Shown one piece after another: positions 46,401-60,800 of a DNA stretch of 64,000 bases. This stretch comes from Tubiluchus corallicola. Lineage: Eukaryota; Priapulida; Priapulimorpha; Priapulimorphida; Tubiluchidae. Positions within the stretch are counted from its first letter, which is position 1, and every line of letters begins with the position of its first letter. Position numbers and translations under genes: made by a program. The notes under the pieces are model-generated. The model ran no database searches. It saw only the letters and a list, made by a program, of their open reading frames with translations, and had not been told where the DNA came from. The stretch spans positions 1 to 64,000 of the forward strand of contig JAQGDQ010000757.1 of NCBI GenBank assembly GCA_030141605.1, written 5' to 3'.

Positions 46401-49400
46401 ATTATTAAAAACTGAGAAACTTCAAACTGATTGGGTAGCACTTGGTACACAGTTTGTGGTAAGTGCTGATGTTAATATTAATTATTTTATTAATATTAAC
46501 AGACGTTTCACTCCACATAGAACATTCTCAATGTAAATGGCAAGTTAGTATCTTAAAAATAAACGTGCACTGCTGTAATAGGTTACTACTTGTCATTTAC
46601 ATTGAGAATGTTTAGGATGCTTTATGCAAATAAAGCAACTTTCTTTGCTACCATGCCACGTGTTATTAGTGACTTATTAATTAACGTTTTTCATGTTGGA
46701 TATTATTTAATAATTAGTTAATATATTATTGTTACTATTCATTATAAATTAGGGTTATTTTTAGTGTTAACGATAGTAGTAATTAGATCAGGCAAAAATA
46801 AGAGGACACAAAAATTTCAATTTTTGGTAGCCAAATTCCAAAACTGAGGCTTTTTGAGCACTCACATTTGAATGTTGACTTTTTCTTAAATTAACCAATT
46901 AAAAATGAACAGTTATAGTGATCTCATATCTGTAGCTATGCATTTTGATCTGTAAATAGTGAGCTTTACAAAAACGATCATAGTTGTTTGTTAATCTTTT
47001 ATAATAATAGCAATTGTGTGAAACACTTTTGAGATTTTTAGCTACCCAATGACAGGCCAACTAGGTCAACAGATTTTTTACCATAAGTTTATAATAAAAT
47101 AAATTGAGATAAGGATTTTAAGTTGTAAAGGCTTATATTATAGTGAGGGTTTAGTATGACTTTAAGTAAGTTATGGAAGATCTGGTTCATGGTTTGAAAT
47201 TGCAAATTCTAAAATTGCATGTTAGATCTTTTGAGACACTGCAAACATATTTTGTCTTTCATGCTACTATATACACTGTTATTTATTTTTGATATTGTTG
47301 TTAATAGTTCTTTTAATAACAATGATATATACGCAGACTTTTTAATTTTTGGGTAAATTTTTGTAATAAATTCTAGAGTTACCAACAAGAAGCAAGCGCT
47401 TGGGAAGCCAAGGTGGAAAAGGCAATTACCTCAATCAGCAAATATAAACGTCACGATGCTGAGCTACAAAGGTGGCTGCAAGATGCAAGAGCTGTTATTG
47501 AAGAAAAGACTAGTGACATGGAGACACGAATTTCTGAACATAAGGTTAAAGGAATATCAAATGTTTATTTGTTGGATAATTTTATAAAATTCTGTTTGGT
47601 TGATATTCTTTCATCAGTCATTAATAACTATTAGGGTGGGTGCACAATTACATCCCTTAAAGTGTGTACACACCTTCTAAAATGATTTGAGAAGTAGATG
47701 TTTTTGACACAAAAATTTCAAATGCAGGACCCTGCATAAGAGAAACTTATTTGTTGAAAAATCCTGCTAAATGTTTGGATAATAGTCTTCTCATAACTGT
47801 AATGATAATAGCTGCGCATGCATATACATATGTTTGGTACTGCCAGAAACTATATTATTTTTTGTTAAATAAAAAGGTTCTTCTTTCATCTTTCTAGCAT
47901 TGGAATATAAAATGTATTTTATCAGATAGACAAACCAGGTATGTATGGATTTGAGTAACGTGCTCGTGTGCTTCAATAACGTATGATAAATTGTGCTGGC
48001 CGAATTGTCTATACTAAATAGCCATTCTGTTGATTCTTGCATAAAATTTGCTGTACAGTTAAGATCATGTTACTTCCTACATTTGCAGGCATTCTTTAGT
48101 AATGTGGACCATCGATTGCTACAACGATATCTGTGGTCCGTTGAGGAGATGCATCAGCTGTGTGAAGATAAGGAAGATGCATCAAGAATACTTGACAAAT
48201 GTGAAAAACTGCAAACTGCATGGAAGGTATATAATTATTCTTTTTACTACAATTATACAGTTTGTTATATTTTGAAAGGTAGCAAAATTATTTTGATTGC
48301 TTTTAATAGAATAATTGTTTTCATTTTTTGTGTGTTAGCATTAGAATCAGATACCCTGGATTAAAACACTCACTATTTAGTTTGGTCAAGCAATACCACA
48401 GAAAAGTGTTATTTCAGAATAGATTTTTGGAAGTATTTTATAAAGAGGTCTGACATACCTTCTTTAGTTATTTGCTTGTCTGAAAAAAGCTGTAGCTCAA
48501 CTTATATAGCAGCCAGGAAACTGAAATTTTTGATGCTTTATCAGGTTACTTTTGTTATACTATAACTAATCTTATGATGCAAAGATGGCTAAAAATTGGT
48601 TGTGGTGAAAATTTTAGCAAAAAAAAATGGGAGGATGAGCCAGTCCTGAAACTGGAGTAAGAAAGTAACCTAGTGCTTTGCATTACAGACTGGTTGTGCA
48701 AGCTTAATTCCTGAGTAACAATAAATTTGAAATGACTTACTTGAAAAAATTTGAATTTATAGCATTTTAAAGAATCTTTATCAATTTTATAATTGTTATT
48801 ACTTTTAATGTCTTTTCAGGAAATATTACACTTTGTACCCATTCGACTAATGAACCTAGAATATGAGCGGTCAGAGGCTTACTTTATCGTGCTGTATAAA
48901 GAAGGTCTAAATGAAATAAACGAAGAAGAGGCCACACTGCAAGCATCATCAATTACAGCAGATTTACTGAAACGCCACATTGTGAGTAAATATTTCACCA
49001 TTTATTTGAAAAATAAATTGCTTATACGTTTGAGTCCCAGTAGAAGTGGAAAAGTTTTCCAGTTTTTGTAATTTAGCATTGCTTTTGTGTAGTTACGTGA
49101 TTCATTTTATATTGTTTTGACACTGTGTGAACTACGATTCCCCTTAGATAGACCTCTAGTGGCTTATTGTCTAAATTTCTGAATTTAAGAAGTTAGTGTA
49201 TCTCTGTGTGGTTTGTTGGTTAGCAAAGTTGCTGGGAAGGCAGAAGGTCTTGGGTTGGGTTCAAATCCCAGTGGAGATACAACTTTTTTTCAGATTTTCT
49301 AATTTAGTATTGCTTTCATGCTTTTATATGACTGATGATATGCTCCTATTACTTTTATGATTTTGTGATTATCCAGTTATGATTTTGATTGTTTCCCTAA

Positions 49401-52400
49401 CTGCATGTGTTGAAAGTTGAAGTAATTTTGTTTTTTCACAGCAATTCTTCCAAACAAGTAACTACATTCTTGACTGTGATAAGCTGTTGAATGAGATGAA
49501 GACTCGAGCGCAAAAGCTAACCACGTATTCTGCTCAGGTATTGAGCTTTGCAAGGTTCTGTTAAATGTGTGTTTAAAACGATTTTAATTATTGTGAATAA
49601 TTTATATATTGTTTTAATATTGTGAATAACAATGCTTAAAATCAAACTAAACCCTTACCATAATACAAGCTTTTATAACACAAAATATTATGTTTGTTAG
49701 AAATACAATATTTATTTTACTATGAACTCACTATAAAATTTGTTTTCTTTGATTTTTGTCCTTCTGTTATTTAATTTTGAAAATTTGAATTAAGGCCATT
49801 TTTATGTTAAAAAACCTCATCGTCTTTTGGGGTTGTGTAGGCCTTTAATGACGTCCTGCAATTCTGCTATTATGAAACAATAATACTAGCTTCATTAACT
49901 TGCTTTTCCATATATGTAAAATTATTATAAAATGAAATGATTTTTTTCAACCATTTTGTATTGTTAAAGTATTTTGGTTTTACATTGCAAATTAGCATTG
50001 CTTAATGACATTGCATGAATATAATTTCTTTAACTACTTTAGGGGGAAGAAATACCTAAACCCGCTGCATCTGTCCAGAAGCAGTTTAAGGAGAATGAGA
50101 AAACATGGTACCAACTGCGTAACAGAATCGAACATTTGTACCATCAGTTGCAACAGGAGGATCTTGACCCTTGGCAAAATTATGATAATGTGTAAGTAAA
50201 AACTGTTATTAAGGAAAATAAGTACAAATCAGTACAAATTTTTGTTTTTCTGACTATATTTATTTATCTGGAGTTTTTGGCAGTCTATCAAATCATTAGT
50301 AATTAAATCACCACTGTATAAACTAATGAGTTTTCACTATATTTGTACAGTTTTTATCACTGCTGTCAATAGATGTTATTGGCTATAGTAACAACTTTTC
50401 AACTTTAGCCACTGGTTCGATACACTCTGTGCTGCTACTTAGTCTTCGCAACTCTCAGAGTTCATGAATTTCCTTTGTATGACTAATATCTTTAACTGCA
50501 TATTTTTAATTTACTATTTTTTATGTGTGAGAATGTGAAATGCAGCAAAATAAATAAATAAATAAACAAATGAATAAAAATTCTGGGGAGGTTATATTAC
50601 ATTTTTTATCTACAGCTTCATGTAATTGCCACTGCCATTGCCAGTCATAAAGGTGTACTTTTTTTTACCACCTAGACAGCCTAATTTTAATAACCTTAAT
50701 TAATTTTAATGATGTTATAGGAGTCAAATAAATACAAAAAATTCTAACATGAACAGGAGAGATTTGAGTTAAGCCCGTTGGAGCTTCATTTTCAATTCTG
50801 ATAATAAAGAACCCTCCCACGTTTATAAAAAAGAAAACTTCATGTAACTATATTCATCCATTACTGCATGTAACAGACAACCATTCAATGGCTGCTAGTG
50901 TTTGTTTTTCCAAAAAATAAGCATTAAGCATTAATGCTGATATTAAAAATATGTTTGCTGACATATATGTTTGCTAACTACAATTACAGGTTTTCATCAT
51001 TACAATCATGGATGAATGTGATGCATACATCATTGGGTCAAATTAAACAACAAACATTAATGACATGTGAGAATCGACTGCTTTTTACCCAGTTTATGGT
51101 AAATGACAAATTTTTATTTTTTTCATTTGTTCACTGTGATTACAGTACCCAAATTGGCTTTATTGTTAAAACAGCATAATTTTTTAAAATAGCTTAATGC
51201 CAAAAAGTACTAACATTAAGTGTTCTCAACTTGTTTTAGTAATAATAGTCATTATTTTAATGAAGTTTTAAAGACAACAAACAGCACAAGCTGTAGTTGG
51301 TTTTACATAACATAACAAGTTAACATAACATAACATAACATAACATAACATAACATAACATAACATAACATAACATAACATAACATAACATAACATAACA
51401 TAACATAACATAACAAGTTAAATTTACTTACGGAAAGCCAGTAGTATCTTTTTTCATTTTTCAAATAATTCATTGTTAAACACACATCCTGTCAAATGTA
51501 AACTGTTTGAACTGTTTCTGCGGTTCTAGAAGTACCTTCATCTGAATATGTATCAGCATTATTTCAGGCTAATCCTCTTACTTACTGGATTTACAGATGC
51601 AGTTAACTGTTATGAACAGATAATTCCAATCTTGTGACTTGATCTGTCAGTTTGTTCATAAACAGTACAGCAAATAAGTACAGGTTACAAAAATACGTCT
51701 TTTTCACCTTTTTCTTTTTATGCAGGCTGCATGTGAGGATGCAATCCAACAAGAAGGGAAGATTTTGTGGCTGCAAGAGGAGTTTGAGAGACTTAAACTA
51801 AATTCACCTCCCAAATATGTGATGGACAAGGAAGCAAAACTGCAGATGTTGGTTGACCATTATCAGAATCTACGGCCCAAAATTGGTATGCTTTTTATGT
51901 TACTTAAATTTTCACATAATAAAATATAAGAAAATTGTTTAATTTTAAATTTAGTAGATAGTCAGACTGATTGTCTGATAAAGGTGGGTGGAGACAAATA
52001 AACAAACAGACACATAAGTAGTTATGCAAATAGGAGTGTTTTCACTATAAGAAATAATTGAAAAAAGCGAAAGAATTTTATGTACACTTGATTACTAACT
52101 TGATTTTAGCACACAAATAACATAAGTTACAATGTTGTCTTTTGTCATAATACCATTAGCATCTTTGATTTCAACACATAAAAATAATAACAAGAGTGCA
52201 AATAAGGATGGTTGCTAGGTGACAAGGGTGGTTGCTAAGTGACCTGTTGGTTTTTCACCTTTCAGTTTATTGCACCTTGTGTGTCTGTAAATTTCTATAC
52301 ATGATACGAAAAAGCCAAATAAATGCTACGTTCTAAAAAATTCTAGCGTATAAACATTTGGCAACTAAAAAATAGCAGTTAGCATAAAGAACAAAAGTAG

Positions 52401-54828
52401 TATTTGCACATATTAACTTATTGTTGTCGGAAACCATTGAAATATGGTTGGTATTTAGGTCAAATACTCCCTTTTTCTTTCTTTTTTCCACTGGTAGATG
52501 CCTATCTGGTGGATTTGAAATATGGTGGGGCATTTGCTGATAAGATTTTGTTATTTTTATTTATTTTTGTACAGTTACCTTGGCTCATAAAGTTTTCTAA
52601 AGTGTAATATGCTGTACTGTTACATGGTATTTTAATTTCAGAAATGACCACAGGCCAGTTAGACATAATAACTTCTTGTTATGCTTACCTGCAAGACACT
52701 GAGTCAGTTCGGTGCTGGTTAAAACAGGCTAAGGCTGCTATCATAGCAGAGCCAAGAGTGGCAAGCAAAGACAATGTACGGCACATGCTCTCTGATCATC
52801 AAGTATGTGTTTGTGCACTTTTATTGTGTTTGCATGGAAGATGTTGTTAATCGTCAACTTTTTGCAATTCCTTAGAACAAATCAGTATGATTTTTCATTT
52901 CCTACTCCATTTTGAAGTAAGCTAAAAGGTGAACATGTTAAGACCTGTGATAATGTCAGTGCGTTTATTATAATTGAATAATAGGCTAAAATCTTATTTA
53001 ACTGCAAGCGCGTCCAATTTTTGATGCCATCACAACTGAACATAATTTTGAACGGCACAAATATTCCATGTGTGTGTTGCATGTGTTTACAAAAGCGAAA
53101 ATTGAAGTATGGTACTACTGTACAACATTCCATGTAATATACAAAAATTCAGCAAATTTTAAGTTCAAAATTCAAATTTCAAGTTTACTGCTATCCAATG
53201 TGTACACTGCGTTGCAACTGAACAACTCTGTACTGTGAGTACAGCACACATTTTTTGCGCAATGCTGTGAGATGCAGGCGTTAGTGCCCATCTGACTAGA
53301 GAATGGGGCAATGCATGTAACAGTAAAGAAATTGCCTCGTGAACATGAATTTTCAATTCTGCAGTAATAATTCTTTTACGTAAGTCATTCTTGGAAAAAA
53401 TAGTATGTTCCCTCTTAGTATTTTGTAGGGTAGATTCTACTGAGCTATAGTTTAAGATTAGGTCGTGATAAAGCACTTTCTTCAGTGGTATTTTTCCAGT
53501 ATAGCATATGAAGAAAATATGTGAAAGCCAAAAAATCCCTATCTTTTTTATCCTTAAGTGTTTCATGAATGATCTACATTAAGTTGTAAATTATAGATTT
53601 TTAGATATTAAAATGTGGTTAGCCAGAATTAATAAACTTAGCCTAAATGATCTAGCAAGATTCTAAGATTGAATCCTGTTTGACTCATAATTGTTGATTG
53701 CATATAAAAAGTTAGGTTTATTAATTAAATTATCACAGTTCGTTATCTGAAAATATATCATTGAGTAAGGCCAGCTAATTTGATTACATTGATAAGTTAT
53801 AAATTGTCAAAGGATCTTAAATGCAGAATAATGTGTTACTTTGCAAAAATACGATACTTTCAAATTAACAGGTGAATACTATCATTTATTTTTTCTTTGC
53901 AGTATATTTTACAAGAATTGGAAGAAAAAAGCGGCGAAATTTCGGATCAAATTCAAAAAGGCCACCTTTTGCAAGGAACGCGATTTGCTCCAGTTTTTGT
54001 AGGTGAAATTGTAGAAATTTTGGGCAAGACCAGTGAAGATATACAGGTTCCTGCAGAGAAATCAATGTCAGTATTAAAGGTAATAGCCTAAAATAATCTA
54101 GCTAATTTTAAGTTACCAATGCTGTTTTTTACAGCAAAAATTTTACAGTTAATGTCCTGTTTTTTAATTGCTACTTGCTTGTTTTTTTTGGTAATTGCCT
54201 GTGTTAATTCGACATGTTAAGGATTCAATAATGTTGTTCAGTAGCACAATGTTTTAGTTAAGCTTTGCTCTAGAGCAAAAATATCTTTATAATCGAGTTC
54301 TATAATCCTTTAGTAGTTATGGTTTAATGCGATTGAGTTTTCTGAGTAATTGTTTGTATTGATCTGCCTAATATTTTATTATGGAATTGATAATATTGTT
54401 AAATGGCACCACTTTTAATTTAGAGTAACTAGAACACGAGAAACTTTAATTTGAAAGAGCAAATTTTCTTAAATGGTGACTATCTATAGAATCATTCTCT
54501 CAGTGTTTTTTGGATTTTTTTCCACAATTTTGTTAATGAAATGTGAAAAATATTTACCTACTACTAGTTTTTAAGACATAGTATTGCAACAATCCCTCCA
54601 GAGAGGGAAATGCTTTACAAAACTTAGTCTTTTTAATCATTGTATCTCTACAGAACATTATTGCAATGAGGGATCAGCAAGAATCATACACAGATCAGGT
54701 CGTACAAGAAATACGGTTTGCTGAAGCAGAACTGCAAAAGCCTTACATTTACAGTGATAGTAACAAGGCATACTGTGGGCTTGAGCATGCTCAGGTTAGT
54801 CAATAAGTTAGGTGTATGCATGTGTGTG

Positions 54829-54860
<32 letters not shown>

Positions 54861-57800
54861 GGTGTGTGTGTGTGTGTGTGTGCGTGCATGTGTGTCTTCT
54901 AATTAATGCACTTGTATTGTTTGCTGTTATTATTCCTTGTAATGAATGTATGCTATTGACTTGTCATCATTTTGCACTTTCTAAAAAATAATCATCTGTT
55001 CTGTTTTCGTATTGTAGGTTTTAAATTTTTAATTGGCTGAGGCTGGCTGCTAAAGAGCTGAAACATCCCAAATAAATTGCATTATTATGTTCATTATATC
55101 GATGGTGTTTTTGTTTCTAATTAGACCTCATTTCTAATAAGTGATTGAACCATGTAAAAAGATGTCTCCGTCTGGTCTAATTATGTAGATATGCTTATTA
55201 AAATGTTAGCTGTTTATATTTCTAAGGCGTTTTGGACTATAGCTCCAAATGCAAAGAAAAGAACGTTGATTTAGTGTTCGTTGTCCACATGTAGTAGATG
55301 ATTTGTTACATTCTGTTCATGTTTTTCTAAGTTTACTTATCTGTCCATCTAGTTAAAGTTATGCTTGCTACAAACTATGGGCCGATCATGGTTATTCAGA
55401 CTCCTGTGTCAGAACTTTGACAAAGGTATTAATATCTTGCAGATGTGTCAAGAAAAATTGAACAACATTGTCAGAGACTTGGATTTGCTACATTCAGTCA
55501 CATCATCTTTATGCGAATTCTGCACCCCGGAATACGCTGCTCATGTGTTGAGTGGCATTCAAGAATTGGAAGCCAAATATGCGACTGTATCTACTCAGGT
55601 CTATCCTAATTTGTGTTGTCCTCAAAATGATAATTGATTAAATTTTTCACACAAATATTAATTTATTATAATATTTAGCTATTCTGTATCTTTGTTGAAG
55701 TTACCAATTAAGCAATTATGTTATATTAATAAGTTGAGAGTAGCATCAAAGAAATTGTTTGTAGAGTGAATAAGATGAGAAGCATCCAAGTAATTTGTTA
55801 CTGATCTTGTAATTAAGAATTAAATTTGCATCATTAAAAGCACACAAGTATTATTAACGTCCAAGGTTTCAGCAAATTTCTTTGCCATGATCAATGCCAC
55901 TTTAAACAGTATGAAAAGTATTTAGAAACAAAAGGTATTGGTTTCTATATACAAAGGTTTGTATATACATGAACTATAGAAACTGCGCCTACATAAAAAA
56001 TGCTAAATTTAAGTTAGTACTTGATGGTAACAGAAAACTTGATCCTAACAATTTGGCTGCATTGCACGCTTTCACCTCAAGAAAAAGTTTCATTGTGCTA
56101 CAGTTAATAAAGTCATTATTATAAGTAAGTTTACTTATAAATGACAAATTCCTTCTTTTTGTATTTTTAGCTCTCATCTAAAGTGAGTCAGTTAAAAACA
56201 TTATGCAGTCTGTGGCAAAAGTATGAGCAAGATACAACACAAGTATTGCAGTCCACAGCCCAGTTCAAGGTAAAATTGGCAGAAATTCAGGAATCAGTAT
56301 TTTCCACACAACAGAGGATTGAGATGGTTGAGGTGCGTATGATACAAATTGTTTGTTTAACATATATTTATTTTAATTTCTGTTAGATTTGTTATTACAA
56401 TTTTTTGTATATTAAATATCTTCATGATAATAAGCCTTTCCGTAGTTTCGCTATGCGTACGCGCAGTTGCTGTCAGTCAAAGATTAAGTGAACGCAGCGC
56501 GTCTTAACTACATCTGTCACGTGATCTTATGCACGTAACTACTTGTAGGTGAAACGGGTTAAACTAACATGTTATTCTTATCTGAATACAGTTCGCAAAA
56601 TAGCAGAAGCAATCCAGTAAAAATGAAATAGATGAACTAAAAATTAACGCCAAAAACTGTTACTGTTATAACAACATGACTTTGTCAAGCGTAAACAAAT
56701 GCAAAGCATTGTTTGGTTCAGATAATGTTGTTAGGTTCACGTAACCGTTGACGTTTTCATGATCTTCATCAATTGCTGGAATTGTGAAAAGGCTTAAGGA
56801 AATGTCATGACTGTATGAATTGTTTAAAATAGATGTTGAAGTCGGAACTTGAACTGATGAAGCATCTGGTTTTGGAACTTGAAGATCAAGTTTTGCCAGA
56901 GATGACTGCCATGAATGACCAGCTAACATCTACTCTGAAGCTTGAGGTGCAAGCCCTACTTGAGGAACTGAACGGTAGATTGCACTGTTTTGTAACTTGA
57001 AATTTGTAACTTGAAAACAAATGCTGGCTGAGTACCAATATGATAGGTTACTTTGGTAGGTTGCTTGTGCACAGAAACTAACGAGGTTTAGCCTTCTATA
57101 GGAAATGTGTTAAAGCAGTTGAATGATTACACGCCAAAGCCAAAGATGTAAGCTGTAATTCAGCAATCCAGTGCTGAAATTTGAAGTGTAAATCTGTGTT
57201 GTACAATTAAATGGTGCTGGAGACATTTAAGTGAATGTAAAAGTTAGGATGAAGTTGATCTGTAGGTAATAGTAAGTAAGCAATTTATTGTCATTATGTT
57301 ATAATATACTGAAATTTGTGTGGTTTTATGCACTACAACAAAAGAAAATTAACACAAACCAATTCATTTAGTTGCTGAGTAAGCACTAATAAGCTGCATA
57401 CATTGATATAGAAAATATTGTAAATTTGCTGAAATTTACTTTTGATACTGCAAACTGCAACAGTATAGGTGGAATTTAAAGTCGTTTTGGTTTTAAGTGA
57501 ACGATATGAACAGTTGATTACTGGATTACACTTACATTTGCATTTAACTTCATCGTTCAAGCTTGAACATAGTTACGAACATGCATTACATATAAAACAC
57601 GTGAGAGGTTTGAGGAAAAACACTGGCAGAGCAACTAGGATCTTTTAAAATTACAGAAAAATGCTTGACTACAAGATCCATAGTTTTTTTGTAGAGTTAA
57701 TGAAAAATTAGTGTTATTGCTATAAAACAAGTTTAATTTTTATCTAACATTCTTAAAATGTTTTACCTTATTTTTATTTTATTGTATTTTTCATTGATAC

Positions 57801-60800
57801 AAGCAAAACTAGAAAGCAGATTAAAATATGACTTAAGATATATTATTATATAATGTATATATAATAAATATGTATATAAAAGTCTTATATAAATACCTTG
57901 CATTTATTCATTTTTTAGATGTTTCTGATACTGTTAGTGTGGAAGATGAAGCTCTGAGAGTAGAAATGGCCGGAGAATATCTGCAAGATGCTATGTTGCC
58001 TTTCGAAACTTTCCAAGATGCCCAAACTGTAGTTAAGGACGAACAGCCAGAAAGGGGAGTTGAAGCAAACGTAGAAAAAGAAACTATTTTCAAAGGAGTT
58101 GACCAGGACATTCCAAATGATTTTAACTGGACAGTTGATTTTGATGAAATGAGTGGTAAAATTATAGAGCATGATCAAAGCCAAGAGAAAATTATTACAA
58201 AGAAAAAGGTTGATGTAGATCATGAACCCATTATACTTTCTGAAGCTGACGAAGTGCCAAATGAAACTGTGATTAGCCAAGAACTCATTGTTCCTTTTCA
58301 AGTAGAAACAGGCGGCATTGGTGATAAAGATGATAAAGAACAAGAGGTAAATGGCTTTGTTAAAGTTCCTGATCTTCTTGGAAGCACTGAAGCCATTTTG
58401 GAAGCTGTATCACCTGATGATGAGACAGCACCCACTTTCTTTAATGTGGAAGATGAGTTTCCTCTACTTGCCAGTATAGATTCAGAAGATGAAAATAAAC
58501 TACTAGTTGATGTGTTAAAGCAAGACTTAGATCACATTGCAGAAAGACCTGATGAACTTGTCCCATGTGTGGCAACTGTTGAAGATGAAATTTACAGAAA
58601 TGATGCGGACGATACATCTGTTAAACGTACAAGTGGCAGAGAAATGCCAGAAGCAGATCGGATATTTGAACCAATGCTTCCAGCAGATGAAGAAGTTGGA
58701 AGCGTTTCGGAAGAGTCAGATCAGGAGAGCAGAGAACTAGGAGAAACTGCTGCCATATATGAAGAACATCTAGTGCGGTTATTCAGCAATCTGGATGGTG
58801 CCGAGCTGGTCGTCAATTCAGATCTTCCGGAGTGCAAACATTTAGAAGACATTGATGAACTTTTGCAGAATCATAAAGTAAGGAGCTAAGATTTTGTTAC
58901 ACAGAGCAGTAGCTAGTGATAAAAAACTTGAATAACACCATGGCCTAATCGTAGATGTTGAAGTTTTACTTTCTGGATATATTTTTGTCAGTAGAGGTAG
59001 CACCGTTGGTTGTATTGTGTTATATTAATAGGGTAAGGCTTTATTTAGGCTTTGCGTGTCATAATTATCCAACTATAGCCTTCAAACAGTAAAACTAGCT
59101 GACATAATTTTAAGGTTCTTATGTGTCATACTAGGCTTTCAATTAACAAGAGTTCTTTGTAATGAGTAATTGAACCCCTAGACTAGTCTACCAGCATTGG
59201 TAGATCATTTAACAGAATCATGTAAGCATCTTTTAGTCTTTGTATCCGTTTCACTTGTAATGTCACAAATATGCATGTTTTGTTATACTGAAATGGTTAA
59301 AAATTTAATTGTGGGAAAAGTTCTCAAAGTAAAGTACGGTTTGTAACACGACTTTTCAGTTCAATGCTGCTCTATGGATTTTTCAAGGTAAACATTAAAT
59401 TAGAATATGCTGTCAGAGAGGTAGTTTTCTCTTAAGTCGATCCTGATAAATTTTATTCTCACTTCTGCCAACATGTATAAGTAGTTGCCATTTTTATAAG
59501 CCCTAGGAACTAATCTTGTTCCAATTAACTCAAAAAAGAGGCCCAGTGTCATTTGACTTATTTGATGTGCGAAAAAGAATAATGTTTGATTAAGCTTGTA
59601 ATAGGCTGTGACTAAGGATAAACTCTGTTAACAGGAATTCATGTTAGAGCTGGCTCCTCATGAAATAATGCTGCAGGAAATTCTGTCGCAGGCAGAACAG
59701 TTTCCATCAATATCTGTAAATGTGCATTCATTAAGAGGTAGATGGGACAACTTGCAAACAGCTGCTGAAAAGCGAACAGAGAGGTACCTTGTTCTTTTAC
59801 AGGCTTTACGACAGATAAGAGTGTCAGAAATTATGTCCTGTATACAAGGCCGGATTATGACCTTTTGCAGCCCCTAGGCTAATTAAATTATAAGCCCCCT
59901 CTAACAGAGCCACTCTTTAGCTCGTCTGTCTTGTCTCAAATATTTTTTACTATTTTTTACTAAAACACGTTTTAGTAAACTTATTGCAAATTCAGCTTCC
60001 TTTTTTAAACTTGAAATTTTGCTTGAAGTTAAATGAAGTATTCAGCAATACAAAATATTAAAATATTAAATTCATTAAAAAAAATGTTTGAAAGCTTGAG
60101 TGGCCCTAGGCTGCAGCCTATAAGGTAGTCGGGTCCTGACTGTATGCCAATTTACATAATTTATGTTACATAGTTAAAGCTGATTATCATCATAATGGAA
60201 TTTAATGAAAATCTTTAAATTTAACAAAATGTAAATGTGCTGTAATTCGTTGTTGTTTGGCTTTTTAAGCAGTTTTACAGGGACTGTGTACAAAGAATAG
60301 TAATAGCCAGTTAGGTTACGAATTTCCGTGCTGTAGTGTTTGCGAATATGACAAATAGTTTCGTTGTCTTTTATATTTAATTTGGTACACTGCAAGCTGG
60401 AATCTGGTAACCAGTGACAGGGCCTACTCAAAGCAGAGGGTTATGGTAAGACCGGAATCTTGCTCATTACAAGGCTATCTCTCTGAGATTAGACACTCAG
60501 TCATTAGAAGTGTCTCTGCCACATTCAAATGTGAATACATCTTCCCTCAGTGAGACAAGCAGACAGAATCACCATGGTGAAATAAAACCACCCAGAAGGA
60601 GTATTGAACTCAGCAATCACTCATCCATTACTGATTGTCTTAGTGACATTCCTGAATTTCATCACCAAATCCATGTCATAACTACTTGCCTGTTTACCTT
60701 CGCTTTACTAAAGAACTCACCTTTTTAGGATTGAGAATTTGCTGACAGACTGGAACAATTACAGTACGGAAGCAGAGAAAGTGCGTCCATATTTAGATGC

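Larger units (their letters stand above)
30605..56546. repeat. Right arm of ~28-kb inverted repeat (palindrome)
   Basis: Reverse complement of 1-28484. The inner end lies in a GAT-rich tract near 30600-30720. The outer end of the visible match is 56546, which pairs with base 1, so the true end of homology may lie further right if the left arm continues outside the window. This arm lacks the LINE present at 15500-16557 and shows a clean empty site at 42296-42307. Confidence 0.97.

Noticed and set aside
49198-49280. Functional tRNA gene
   Set aside because: Acceptor-like stem and T-arm are good, but I could not place a normal D-arm and anticodon arm, and head and tail sequences shared with another copy mark it as a SINE.
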